This document shows, piece after piece, positions 18,211 through 26,514 of a stretch of 64,000 bases of DNA. The translations under genes were made by a program, and so were the position numbers. Every line of letters begins with the position of its first letter. The stretch's first letter is position 1. This stretch comes from Parashewanella sp965200795 (GTDB lineage: Bacteria > Pseudomonadota > Gammaproteobacteria > Enterobacterales > Shewanellaceae). Location of the stretch: NCBI GenBank assembly GCA_965200795.1, contig CBDAVB010000028.1:25224-89223 (forward strand), given 5' to 3'. The notes under the pieces are model-generated. The model was not told where the DNA came from, made no database searches, and saw only the letters and a program-made list of their open reading frames with translations.

Positions 18211-18267
18211 AGCTAACAAGTGCGTCCAGGCGACCGCCTTCGGCGGCGCCTGACGCAAGCGTTATGT
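18211..18267 (+). repeat. attC site 4
   Basis: Boxes AGCTAAC (18211) and GTTATGT (18261) with arms GTCCAGGCG / CGCCTGAC and a GCCGCC-type inner stem, 57 bp. It diverges slightly from the other four sites but has the same layout. Confidence 0.92.
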
Positions 18268-18377
18268 GCTTGCAGCTATGTTCGAGTTTCGCATTAAAGC
18301 AATACGAATGGTTGATGATTTAACAAAAGACAGCGCTACTAAATTGATAAGAAGTAGCGCTAAAAGAACAGGGAATT

Positions 18378-18575
18378 TTATTTATTTGCGTCTAACTTAT
18401 CAGTTGCTTTTCTCTCAAAAGAGCTTGGTGCTGATGAGTACTTGCAATCATTACAAATAAGATCACCTGTTTTACCATGTGCAGCTTGGCCGCCAATTTG
18501 AAATGCATTTGGGACAGCATCATGCCACTGCTCTTTACTAATATGCGTTGATCCGCATTTTGGACATTGTTTCAT
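18378..18575 (-). CDS. Small zinc-ribbon protein in reverse-oriented cassette
   Basis: A 65-residue protein with two Cys pairs, CPKCG near the start and CNDC near residue 41, forming a probable zinc ribbon. The intervening region is polar. It is the only intact gene in the cassette bounded by attC 4 and attC 5, and it runs against the array direction. Reversed genes in cassettes are usually read from their own promoter. The function is unknown. Confidence 0.6.
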   Translation of the reverse strand: MKQCPKCGSTHISKEQWHDAVPNAFQIGGQAAHGKTGDLICNDCKYSSAPSSFERKATDKLDANK

Positions 18576-18713
18576 TTTCTAAGACCTCATAAAATGTAGG
18601 GGAAATAGTATACTGATGCGAGTAAAGAAATAAAGTTTGTAGCAAGCTTTACTGAGTGTTAGAGCATTTTTTGTTCAAAACTCACTTAAGCAGTAATATG
18701 CCAAAATAAACGC

Positions 18714-18768
18714 ACATAACAAGGCATTCCAGGTGACGCCTTCGGCGCACCTGAATGCGGCGTTACAT
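18714..18768 (+). repeat. attC site 5
   Basis: Boxes ACATAAC (18714) and GTTACAT (18762) with arms ATTCCAGGTG / CACCTGAAT, 55 bp. The left box complements GTTATGTGC at 18261, closing the zinc-ribbon cassette. Confidence 0.94.
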
Positions 18769-18903
18769 GGCTTAATCAGGCATATGCGTAAATTTTCTGT
18801 ATTTTGATATATTTATACCAGCTCATAAGCCTTAAAAGTATGCAAAATAAAAAGATGTAGAAGGCTTTATAACGATAACAACAGATTAAAGAAGGAAATA
18901 GCA

Positions 18904-19293
18904 ATGAATATGATGACTCTGTTACGCATGAAAAACCGAGTTCTGGGAACCCTCATGCCCTCAAAAGTGGCAAAAGGCCATGTTCAATTATTTCTTTCAC
19001 CCCGAAAATTTCCTCTTAAACAGTGGGAGGAAGAAGCTGAGCTGAATGGGGAGCGGATTAGTTTTGGGGCTAATTTTAATAACGGATTGAGCGCTCTTCG
19101 CTGGGGCAAAAGTAATAAGCGAGTGCTGATTATGCATGGCTGGGAAAGCCGTGCTACCCAAATGCAGGCACTGGCCAAGCCTCTGGTAGAACAAGGTTAT
19201 GAAGTAATTGCCATTGATGCCCCACGACATGGATTGTCAAAAGGTGAACAGGCTAGTCCAGTACAATTTGCAAACGCTGTGATAGCAGCATGC
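18904..19293 (+). pseudogene. Alpha/beta hydrolase, truncated by IS256
   Basis: About 130 residues of an alpha/beta hydrolase remain. They include the first strands (RVLIMHGWESRATQ, with the HG oxyanion motif) and VIAIDAPRHGLSKG. The nucleophile elbow and the rest of the domain are missing; the frame runs into the IS256-type end at 19294 and stops in it. AAGGAAATA precedes the ATG. It follows attC 5, so it may be the next cassette gene, but its own attC is lost, so chromosomal origin is also possible. Confidence 0.75.
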
Positions 19294-20079
19294 GAGGGCG
19301 TTCAAAATTCTGTGTCAGCCTAAATTCTAAATTTCTAATACGTTATCCAATCTGCCTTCAAAATGGATTGCAAATTGTGACAATGCTAGCCTCCAATTTT
19401 GGACTGGCATTGTCCACTTTTTAGAGGCATTCAATATGCCCGCATAAAGCAATTTTAGCAAGCTGTTTTCATTTGGAAATGCCCCTTTTGTTTTGGTGAG
19501 TTTCCTAAACTGGCGATGTACGGCTTCAATCGCATTGGTCGTGTAAATCACTCGACGTACATATTCTGGATATTTGAAGTAAACGGACAAGTTCTCCCAC
19601 TTTCTGCGCCAAGAGTCGATAACGATTGGATACTGGCTACCCCATTTGTTTTCCAGCTCATCTAAAGCCGTTTCAGCAGCCGATTTACTTGTCGCTCTGT
19701 AAACCGGCTTTAAATCAGCCATAAACGCCTTTTGATGCTTAGATGCCACATACTTCATTGAGTTGCGTACCTGATGAATTACGCAAAGCTGAACTTCTGT
19801 CTCCGGGTAAATGCTGGCAATAGCTTCAGGAAAACCGTTTAACCCGTCAACACAAGCAATTAAGATATCCTTAACACCACGATTATGAAGATCGGTCAGT
19901 ACCGAAAGCCAATAATTAGCACCTTCTGACTCTGAAAGATACAGGCCAAGTAACTCTTTCTTACCTTCGAGATTAACGCCTAGAATCGTGTAAATAGCCT
20001 TACTATGATGGACCCCATAAACTGGACAGGTAGCTAAGTTAAGTTTTCTGGCTGTAAGATAACCCTTTAGGAGGGAATC

Positions 20080-20364
20080 ATGGCAGCAAAAAGAAAACGA
20101 CATAAGCCCGAATTTAAGGCTCAAGTAGCACTGGAGGCCTACAAGGGGGACAAGACCATAAACCAGCTGGCAAGCGAACATGAAGTTGCAGCCGTTCAGG
20201 TTAGCCAGTGGAAGCGACAGCTACTCCAAGGGGTTCCAGAGGTCTTCGGCAGGATACGACCAGAGGTAGATCCAGATGCGCTCACAGCACCACTGTATCA
20301 GGAGATCGGACGGCTTAAAATGGAGCTGGACTGGTTGAAAAAAAAATCTGGCAATGTCCATTGA
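20080..20364 (+). CDS. IS3-family transposase OrfA (copy 2)
   Basis: Identical in sequence to the OrfA at 1607-1891: a 94-residue helix-turn-helix protein preceded by GGAGGGA. It ends in an A9 run overlapping the orfB start by 11 nt. Confidence 0.93.
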   Translation: MAAKRKRHKPEFKAQVALEAYKGDKTINQLASEHEVAAVQVSQWKRQLLQGVPEVFGRIRPEVDPDALTAPLYQEIGRLKMELDWLKKKSGNVH

Positions 20365-21187
20365 TGACAAACGGGGATGCATAGATCCGGGTCACTCGAA
20401 GATCAGTATTCAGCGTCAATGTGAGCTGATCGGGTTAAACAGGTCAAGCTGGTATTACCAAGTTTCTCCAGCTCTGGAAAGTCCTGAAAACCTGGATCTG
20501 ATGAGGCTCATCGATGAGCAGTATACACGTACACCGTTTTACGGCAGTCGTAAGATAACTGCATGGCTGAATGAACAGGGTTTTCCGGTCAACAGGAAGC
20601 GTATACAGCGACTTATGAGACTGATGGGCATACAGGCTGTCGGACCAAAGCCAGGCACGAGCCTGAGAAACAAGGAGCATAAGGTCTACCCATATTTGTT
20701 GAACGGCGTTAATATCGTGAGACCTAATCAGGTGTGGAGTACTGATATTACTTACTGTCCGATGCCTCATGGGTTTATGTATCTGGTTGCCATCATTGAC
20801 TGGTACAGTCGTTACGTAGTCAGCTGGGAGCTATCGAACACACTGGATGCTGATTTCTGTATTCATGCGCTAGATCGTGCTTTGGAACGAGGTGAGCCTG
20901 ATATATTCAACACTGACCAAGGTTGCCAGTTTACCAGCAATGATTTTCTGGCACCTCTTCAGGAAAGGGAAATACGCATTAGCATGGACGGAAAAGGGCG
21001 AGCGCTGGATAACATTTTTGTCGAGAGACTGTGGCGCTCCGTCAAGCATGAATGGCTGTATACGCATGAATTTCAAACTGTTCCGGAGCTTTATACAGGA
21101 CTGGATGAGTACTTTGAGTTTTACAACACTGAGCGATTACACCAGTCGTTGAGTTATAAAACTCCTCAGGCAATTCACTTTGCATGA
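20354..21187 (+). CDS. IS3-family transposase OrfB (copy 2)
   Basis: Identical to the OrfB at 784-1617, with a complete DDE integrase core (STDITYC, FNTDQGCQF, FVERLW). Both copies are intact, so the element may still be active. Confidence 0.93.
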   Translation: MSIDDKRGCIDPGHSKISIQRQCELIGLNRSSWYYQVSPALESPENLDLMRLIDEQYTRTPFYGSRKITAWLNEQGFPVNRKRIQRLMRLMGIQAVGPKPGTSLRNKEHKVYPYLLNGVNIVRPNQVWSTDITYCPMPHGFMYLVAIIDWYSRYVVSWELSNTLDADFCIHALDRALERGEPDIFNTDQGCQFTSNDFLAPLQEREIRISMDGKGRALDNIFVERLWRSVKHEWLYTHEFQTVPELYTGLDEYFEFYNTERLHQSLSYKTPQAIHFA

Positions 21188-21877
21188 GGGCTTTAAACCA
21201 CTGCCAGGACTTAACTTAAATTTGTTGATTTACTGTCTTGACAGTGGGGTCCACTATATACTGACATAGCGACCATTGTCTTTGACTTTATAGTGAATCG
21301 CATCCAGCCAAATAATTGGATAGACCTCGTCTAAACTGCGTTGCTGCCATTCTTTGAGCTGAGGAATAAGCTGATCGGTCACAGCCGTCAAACTGGCTTC
21401 TGAAAGCTCTAAACCATACAAATCAGCCACATGAGATTTGATATCACGATAACTCATACCCATTGAAAACATTGACAAAATCTTACGATCAATTTCATCA
21501 GAGAGCTTAGTTTGATTTTTTTTGACAAGCTGAGGCTCAAAGTTGCCGGCTCTGTCTCTTGGCGTTTCTAACTCAAATTCGCCAACTGAAGATTTAACGG
21601 TTTTTTTACTAAAACCATTTCTTCGATTGGGCTCAAGATCTGAGTCTAAATGTTGATCAAGTTCTGCTTTAAGCGCTGCTTCTGTTAGTTGTTTGATTAA
21701 AGGGGTGAGAACACCATCCGCACCAGTTAAACCTTTACCTGATTGAAGTTGTTCTAAAGCTTTATTGAAATCGAAATTTTGAGTCATTATGTCATTCCTG
21801 TTTTTGACATTTTACCGAAATGACACAGATTTCTAAACACTACCATGTCAGAAAACTTATGGTCTGCTACTTAACCA

Positions 21878-23254
21878 TTAAATGACTCTTGAAAACTGCT
21901 GCTGACGGGCTTTTTCCCTGAAATATTTATCAAAACACATACAGATATTACGGATCAGCAGGTGACCTGTGCCGCTGACTTTAATCACCCGCTGATTAAG
22001 ACTTACCAGCCCGTCATCGATAAAGGTTCGCAGCAGCTTAAGATCATCCGCAAAGTAGGATTCAAATTCGATGTCCAGCTGTTGCTCCGTCTCGGCCATA
22101 TCCAGCTCGAAATGGCAGATCAGCTGTTTGATCACCGCGCGGCGGATTTCATCATCACGGTCAAGTGAGCAGCCTTTCCACAAGGCGTGCTGGTTATCAT
22201 CAATGCTCCGGTAATACTCACGCGCTTCTTTTTGATTTTGCGCGTAGCAATCACCGATCTGACTGATGGATGACACCCCGAGCCCGAGTAAGTCGCATTC
22301 TTCCTGAGTGGTGTAACCCTGGAAGTTGCGATGCAATTTCCCCTCACGCTGCAATCGAGCCAGCTCATCATCCGGCTTGGCGAAGTGATCCATACCGATA
22401 AACTGATATCCGGCCGCCGTTAACGATTCAATGGTCTGATGCAGTATGTCTAATTTGGCTTCCGGCGAAGGTAAATGCTCATCTTTAATTTTACGCTGCG
22501 CCGCAAAACGAGCGGGAAGATGAGCGTAATTGAACACAGACAGCCGATCAGGTGACAGCTCAATGACGCGCTCAATCGTTTTGGAGAAACTTTGCGGCGT
22601 CTGATGCGGCAGACCGTAAATAAGATCGACATTAGTCGAGACGAATCCCAGGGCTTTGGCTTTGCTGATCAGATCAAAAATAAACGCTTCGTCTTGCTCA
22701 CGGTTTACCGCTACCTGCACCTGTTTATTGAAATCCTGCACCCCAACGGAAATACGGTTAAAACCGGCCTCTTTAAGGGTATCAAGCACAGACAGCTCAA
22801 TTTCCCGAGGGTCGATTTCGATCGAGTATTCACCGTTTTCAGCAAAATTAAAGACCGATTTTAATTGACCGGTCAGCCGCAGAATTTGCTCCGGCTCCAG
22901 ATAAGTCGGCGTACCGCCGCCCCAGTGCATCTGAGTCACCTGGTAGTCTTTAAACAGCGGCGCGCGCTTAAGGATCTCAGACTGTAAATACGCTAAATAT
23001 TGCTCGGCTTTATGTTTATGGCGGGTGATCACCTTGTTACAGCCGCAGTAATAGCAAAGCTTGGCGCAAAACGGAATGTGGATATAAAGCGATAACTGAC
23101 GGCGGTTACTGGTGTCAATAGCGGTTAATAACTGCCGCTCAGTAAAACTGTCGTCAAACTCTAATGCCGTAGGATAAGAGGTATAGCGTGGACCGCTGTA
23201 ATTGTACTTCTCGATCAGCGACTGATCCCAGCTAATAGTCGGTGAATAACTCAA
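21878..23254 (-). CDS. hemN: Oxygen-independent coproporphyrinogen III oxidase
   Basis: A 458-residue radical-SAM enzyme that decarboxylates coproporphyrinogen III to protoporphyrinogen IX in anaerobic haem synthesis. The [4Fe-4S] motif is HIPFCAKLCYYCGC (CxxxCxxC plus the extra Cys of HemN), followed by MHWGGGTPTYL and a C-terminal HemN_C domain. Length is typical. A TTTGATCTAAAGCA at ~23322 resembles half of an FNR/EtrA site. In relatives yihI and a DUF2489 gene lie immediately upstream; here ~9 kb of inserted DNA separates them. Confidence 0.95.
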   Translation of the reverse strand: MSYSPTISWDQSLIEKYNYSGPRYTSYPTALEFDDSFTERQLLTAIDTSNRRQLSLYIHIPFCAKLCYYCGCNKVITRHKHKAEQYLAYLQSEILKRAPLFKDYQVTQMHWGGGTPTYLEPEQILRLTGQLKSVFNFAENGEYSIEIDPREIELSVLDTLKEAGFNRISVGVQDFNKQVQVAVNREQDEAFIFDLISKAKALGFVSTNVDLIYGLPHQTPQSFSKTIERVIELSPDRLSVFNYAHLPARFAAQRKIKDEHLPSPEAKLDILHQTIESLTAAGYQFIGMDHFAKPDDELARLQREGKLHRNFQGYTTQEECDLLGLGVSSISQIGDCYAQNQKEAREYYRSIDDNQHALWKGCSLDRDDEIRRAVIKQLICHFELDMAETEQQLDIEFESYFADDLKLLRTFIDDGLVSLNQRVIKVSGTGHLLIRNICMCFDKYFREKARQQQFSRVI

Positions 23255-23462
23255 AACCTTTTCTCCGGCGTCAGGTAAAACTGTGAATTACGTGAATTAT
23301 GCCTCAAGCTTGTCAGCAAAACTTTGATCTAAAGCAGGTTGTGAATTTGACAGTGATAAAAATCGTGTATTTTGTACAGTTTTTTGTTATCAAGTATTTG
23401 ACATAGGAGGTAGTTAAGAAAGGAACTACATTAATAGTTCCTTGTTCGAAATAAATAAGCTA

Positions 23463-24326
23463 TTAGAATCGCTTTAAGTTCTTAATAGCCATTACATCTT
23501 TTTCGAAGCTCATGACTTCTTGTGTTGAAATATAACCATCAACTTTTTTCATTGATTTGGCAAAGAATTCATTTAATGCTTCAACTAAAACTTTATCGGT
23601 GTTATCTATTAGTGGCTTTTTATCGCCAGCAGTTAAAGAGTTTACAGCCATACCTAGAAGACTGTCACTTTTCGCTCTGTAATGATATCTTTGTACGTAA
23701 TCTTTAGGAGCGGTCAATTTAGATAGGTTGATTCTTTTACTAAAAAATGTTTGTTTAGTTAATGGCTCGATCAATCTTATATTTAAAGAACCACCGATTT
23801 GGATTGTACCAACATTTTCACAGTAGCCATTTGAATTAGAGCACTCTTTGCTTTTAATCTTTTGATCAACATAGATATTTAAATCTGGCACCAAAGCTAA
23901 GTATGATGTTTTTTTATCTCCGTAGGTGATGTCATCAAATGTTTCATAGGAACCAGAAATCTTGAAGCCTTTACTTATGATTATTTCGTGGAAAGTCTCA
24001 CCCATTGCTGAGGTTAAGCGATTACCATAGTGTCCCAAGTTTTTATTGAAATTGACGTTCGCTCTCTTAGCATTCTTAGCATTCATCGAAGCTAAAGCCA
24101 TTAGAGAAGGTTGACTATAACTTTGCTGATTATTAGTTGCTTCCTCACTAGCCGATTTATAACTCGGAGATACGATCGATATAATCTTATCTACTTTTTT
24201 TTCCTGGCCTGAAGGTTTGTATGAAAAGTTTAATTGTCCAACTTCTTTTTTTGTTTGTGGTGTACTAGTACATGCCGACAAAGAAGCTAAAGAGCAAACT
24301 GCAACGAGAGCCATTAATTTACGCAT
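23463..24326 (-). CDS. HpaA-like lipoprotein (neuraminyllactose-binding family)
   Basis: A 287-residue lipoprotein. The signal peptide ends at the lipobox LSAC (Cys 19), followed by a Ser/Thr linker. The C-terminal segment FFAKSMKKVDGYISTQEVMS then FEKDVMAIKN strongly resembles the end of HpaA, the Helicobacter flagellar-sheath/adhesin lipoprotein family (PF05211). The middle (GETFHEIIISKGFKISGSYE) also fits. It was presumably acquired, since it lies between hemN and an IS pile. Adhesion is suggested by the family name only; the real role here is unknown. Confidence 0.65.
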   Translation of the reverse strand: MRKLMALVAVCSLASLSACTSTPQTKKEVGQLNFSYKPSGQEKKVDKIISIVSPSYKSASEEATNNQQSYSQPSLMALASMNAKNAKRANVNFNKNLGHYGNRLTSAMGETFHEIIISKGFKISGSYETFDDITYGDKKTSYLALVPDLNIYVDQKIKSKECSNSNGYCENVGTIQIGGSLNIRLIEPLTKQTFFSKRINLSKLTAPKDYVQRYHYRAKSDSLLGMAVNSLTAGDKKPLIDNTDKVLVEALNEFFAKSMKKVDGYISTQEVMSFEKDVMAIKNLKRF

Positions 24327-24610
24327 TACTTTAATCCTTAAAGTATAATTTATTCAATTTAGTTATATATACTTATAACTTTGCGTATTTTCCATAATTA
24401 CCTTTTCTCAGTCAATAGCCCAACATTCTGTTTTTTCTATAACATTAGAAGTTTATTTCCCACATTTCGCATGGGGATTTAAGTATCCCCTATATTTTCA
24501 ACTATTAACAAAAAAGAAACATAGTTCTTGTAGTGCTGTCATACGGTTTACCAAATTTCAGGTATGCCAATAGGCTTCTGTCGTGAAGCTAGACTTTTCC
24601 TGTCTTAACA
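24327..24610. other. AT-rich intergenic region between lipoprotein and IS1634 remnant
   Basis: No coding sequence or RNA gene is recognised. It probably holds the lipoprotein promoter on the minus strand and the left end of the IS1634-type element; neither was resolved. Confidence 0.35.
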
Positions 24611-25746
24611 TTACGCAATGTTGTAAATACGACTCACCTCACTACCAAACAGGGTTAAAATTTTTCTCTTTTCTGGAGTAATACCCGATATCGCTGAACC
24701 TTGCCCTTTAATCGTAACGACATGAACAGTGCTCATTACTTGAAATATCCACCTCAATGTTGGTGTGAAAGTCGGTTTATTCGTCTGACTAAGGATCGTT
24801 TCATTATTTCTTTTCAGTGATTCTCTAAATTGATATTGCCCTGGGTTGTAGACCATTAAGCTGAAGGTCATTATCATCATTAGGGCATTGATGCGCTGGT
24901 CTTTTTAAAAATAGGTTGTCTAAGTGGAAGGCTGGGTCTTTGATAAGACGAAAGCCTCGCTCAACACCTTGTTGACTCTTGTAGCTATCAAGTACGGCTT
25001 TAGGAGACATATCAAAATGATTGGTCGCCAAAACAAATCGACCCACTCGATTTCGGTAGGGGCGCTGCCTGTCCTCTGAAGGTGTGAATGCTGTTTCTAT
25101 TTGATAGTGAGAAAACTCTTGTTTAGCACCTTTTTTCGGGCGTCCTTTACTCGGGTATTTTTTTATCTCAACTAGCTGGTAACTCACATCGTGGTATTTT
25201 ACTGTTTTTGCAAATTGTTCAAAGGCTTGCTCTGCATCGGCACGACAAAATAATTCTTTTTTTGCGAGCTTGTTAGCCTCACGTTCAATACGGTCTTTTT
25301 CTTCTTGTATTTGGCTTTCTAGTGTTTTTAACTGCTTTTTTGCCGCTTGTTTTGAGTACACCATCAAGTTGCATTGCGTTAACCCTCGCTCGGTATGCCC
25401 AAACCATGCACCTTGGTTGTCATCATCTAATTCAATCCAAGAAAATTGGCTTTCATCCGCTTCTCTTAGCTGCTTTATCAAAGTGATGTGGTTGGGGATG
25501 CGAGTGATCCAATGATAAAACGCATTTTTGAGTTCATCATTGACATACAGAGCCGAGTCAGCGACAACTGTCGTATCTGGCGCTTGTTTCAACTGCTCTC
25601 TAAAAGCCTTAATGCACGCTAATGTGTTATGAAAATTAGTCTTATCTTGGCTGTTGCCATCTAACTGCGTATTCCTGCGGATATGATCGCTGATTCCTGC
25701 CCATCGTGATCACTTGTCACTTCAGAGCATCAACCTACATGCATTT

Positions 25747-26511
25747 CTAGTCTATTTGATCACCATCAGTCAAGATTTCCTCTTTTTTTCGCATGGATTC
25801 ACCCTTTAATTTCAGTCGGTGAGCGTTATGCATTAACCGATCTAAAATGGCGTCAGCTAGTGTGTTATCTCCGATAGCTTGATGCCACTGCTCAGTTGGT
25901 AATTGGCTTATCATGATGGTTGAGTTTGTTTCGTGTCGGTCGTCCATGATTTCCATTAAGTCACTACGGTTAGCCGCTGTAAGCGGCTCTAGTCCCCAGT
26001 CATCGATGATAAGTAAATTGGTTGCGGCTAAGGTTTTTAACAGCCTCTGATATGTGCCATCAGCTTTTGCCTGTGAAAGTGTCAGTAGTAATCGTGATAG
26101 CCTGTAGTAGCGAACGCTGTAACCTTTAAGACAAGCACTGTGTCCGAGTGCACAAGCCAAATAGGTTTTACCGCAACCACATGGCCCTGTGAGCAAAGTG
26201 TTTTGTCCTTTGCTTATCCATTCACACTGGATAAGTCCGGCCATCTGACTGCGTTTCAGTCCTCTTGGATGCTGGTAATCGATTTCTGAGGCCGTTGCGC
26301 TTAATTTGAGTTTGGCACTGCGTAGCAGTCGTTGCTGCTTCCGGTTATCTCGGTAAAGAGATTCTCTTTCAACGATATATTGCAACCGTTCTTCGAACGA
26401 TAAATCACCGTAATGACCTAATTGTTCTTGCTGGCTGGTTAACGCTTGTGCCATGCCTGATAATTTCAGCTGACGTAGTTGTGCGATTAAAGGCTCGATC
26501 ATCATAATCAC
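25747..26511 (-). CDS. istB: IS21 helper ATPase IstB
   Basis: A 254-residue AAA+ ATPase that assists IstA in target selection. Walker A is TGPCGCGKTYLACAL and Walker B LLIIDDWGLEP, followed by RHETNSTIMISQLP. A DnaC-like N-terminal region precedes. The start lies 3 bp after the istA stop, indicating one operon. The length is normal and the frame intact. Confidence 0.95.
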   Translation of the reverse strand: MIMMIEPLIAQLRQLKLSGMAQALTSQQEQLGHYGDLSFEERLQYIVERESLYRDNRKQQRLLRSAKLKLSATASEIDYQHPRGLKRSQMAGLIQCEWISKGQNTLLTGPCGCGKTYLACALGHSACLKGYSVRYYRLSRLLLTLSQAKADGTYQRLLKTLAATNLLIIDDWGLEPLTAANRSDLMEIMDDRHETNSTIMISQLPTEQWHQAIGDNTLADAILDRLMHNAHRLKLKGESMRKKEEILTDGDQID

Positions 26512-26514
26512 TCC

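Larger units (their letters stand above)
14276..18768 (+). mobile_element. Integron gene-cassette array lacking a visible integrase
   Basis: Five consecutive attC sites (15930, 16891, 17437, 18211 and 18714) delimit cassettes of about 0.55-1.7 kb. In each case the 3' attC box (e.g. GTACGTTTAAC) is the complement of the first bases of the same cassette (GTTAAACGTAC), as expected from excision-integration at G/TT. Genes are mostly co-oriented with the attC sites. No intI is found, and several IS elements flank the region. The contents are mainly phage-defence-type genes. Confidence 0.9.
20004..21258 (+). mobile_element. IS3-family element, copy 2 (nested in IS256)
   Basis: Ends TATGATGGACCCCA (20004) and the complement of TATAGTGGACCCCA (21258); target duplication TAC at 20001-20003 and 21259-21261. 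Length 1255 bp and encoded proteins are identical to copy 1 at 713-1967. Confidence 0.96.
19327..21787 (-). pseudogene. IS256-family transposase interrupted by IS3 element
   Basis: The 5' part (21262-21787) encodes residues 1-176 and the 3' part (19327-20003) the remainder of the same 400-residue transposase found intact at 9906-11108. The IS3 insertion falls after the codon context NGRYVS, before the second catalytic Asp. The gene cannot give an active enzyme, but copy 1 could supply transposase in trans. Confidence 0.95.
19294..21844 (-). mobile_element. IS256-family element, copy 2, interrupted by IS3
   Basis: The ends match copy 1 at 9873-11165. Total length 2551 bp equals 1293 + 1255 + a 3-bp duplication, so no other change is needed. 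The 8 bp on each side (CAGCATGC, ATGTCAGA) do not match, unlike copy 1. The missing target duplication suggests an adjacent deletion or recombination that joined the array to the hemN region. Confidence 0.94.

Noticed and set aside
15930..18768. Regularly repeated ~55-bp palindromes that could suggest a CRISPR array
   Set aside because: Spacing is 0.5-1 kb with genes in between, and the GTTRRRY boxes and cassette-end complementarity identify them as attC sites.
19327..20181. 284-residue ORF reading from IS3 into IS256 as a fusion transposase
   Set aside because: The N-terminal part is antisense to IS3 orfA and is only an accidental open frame across the insertion junction.
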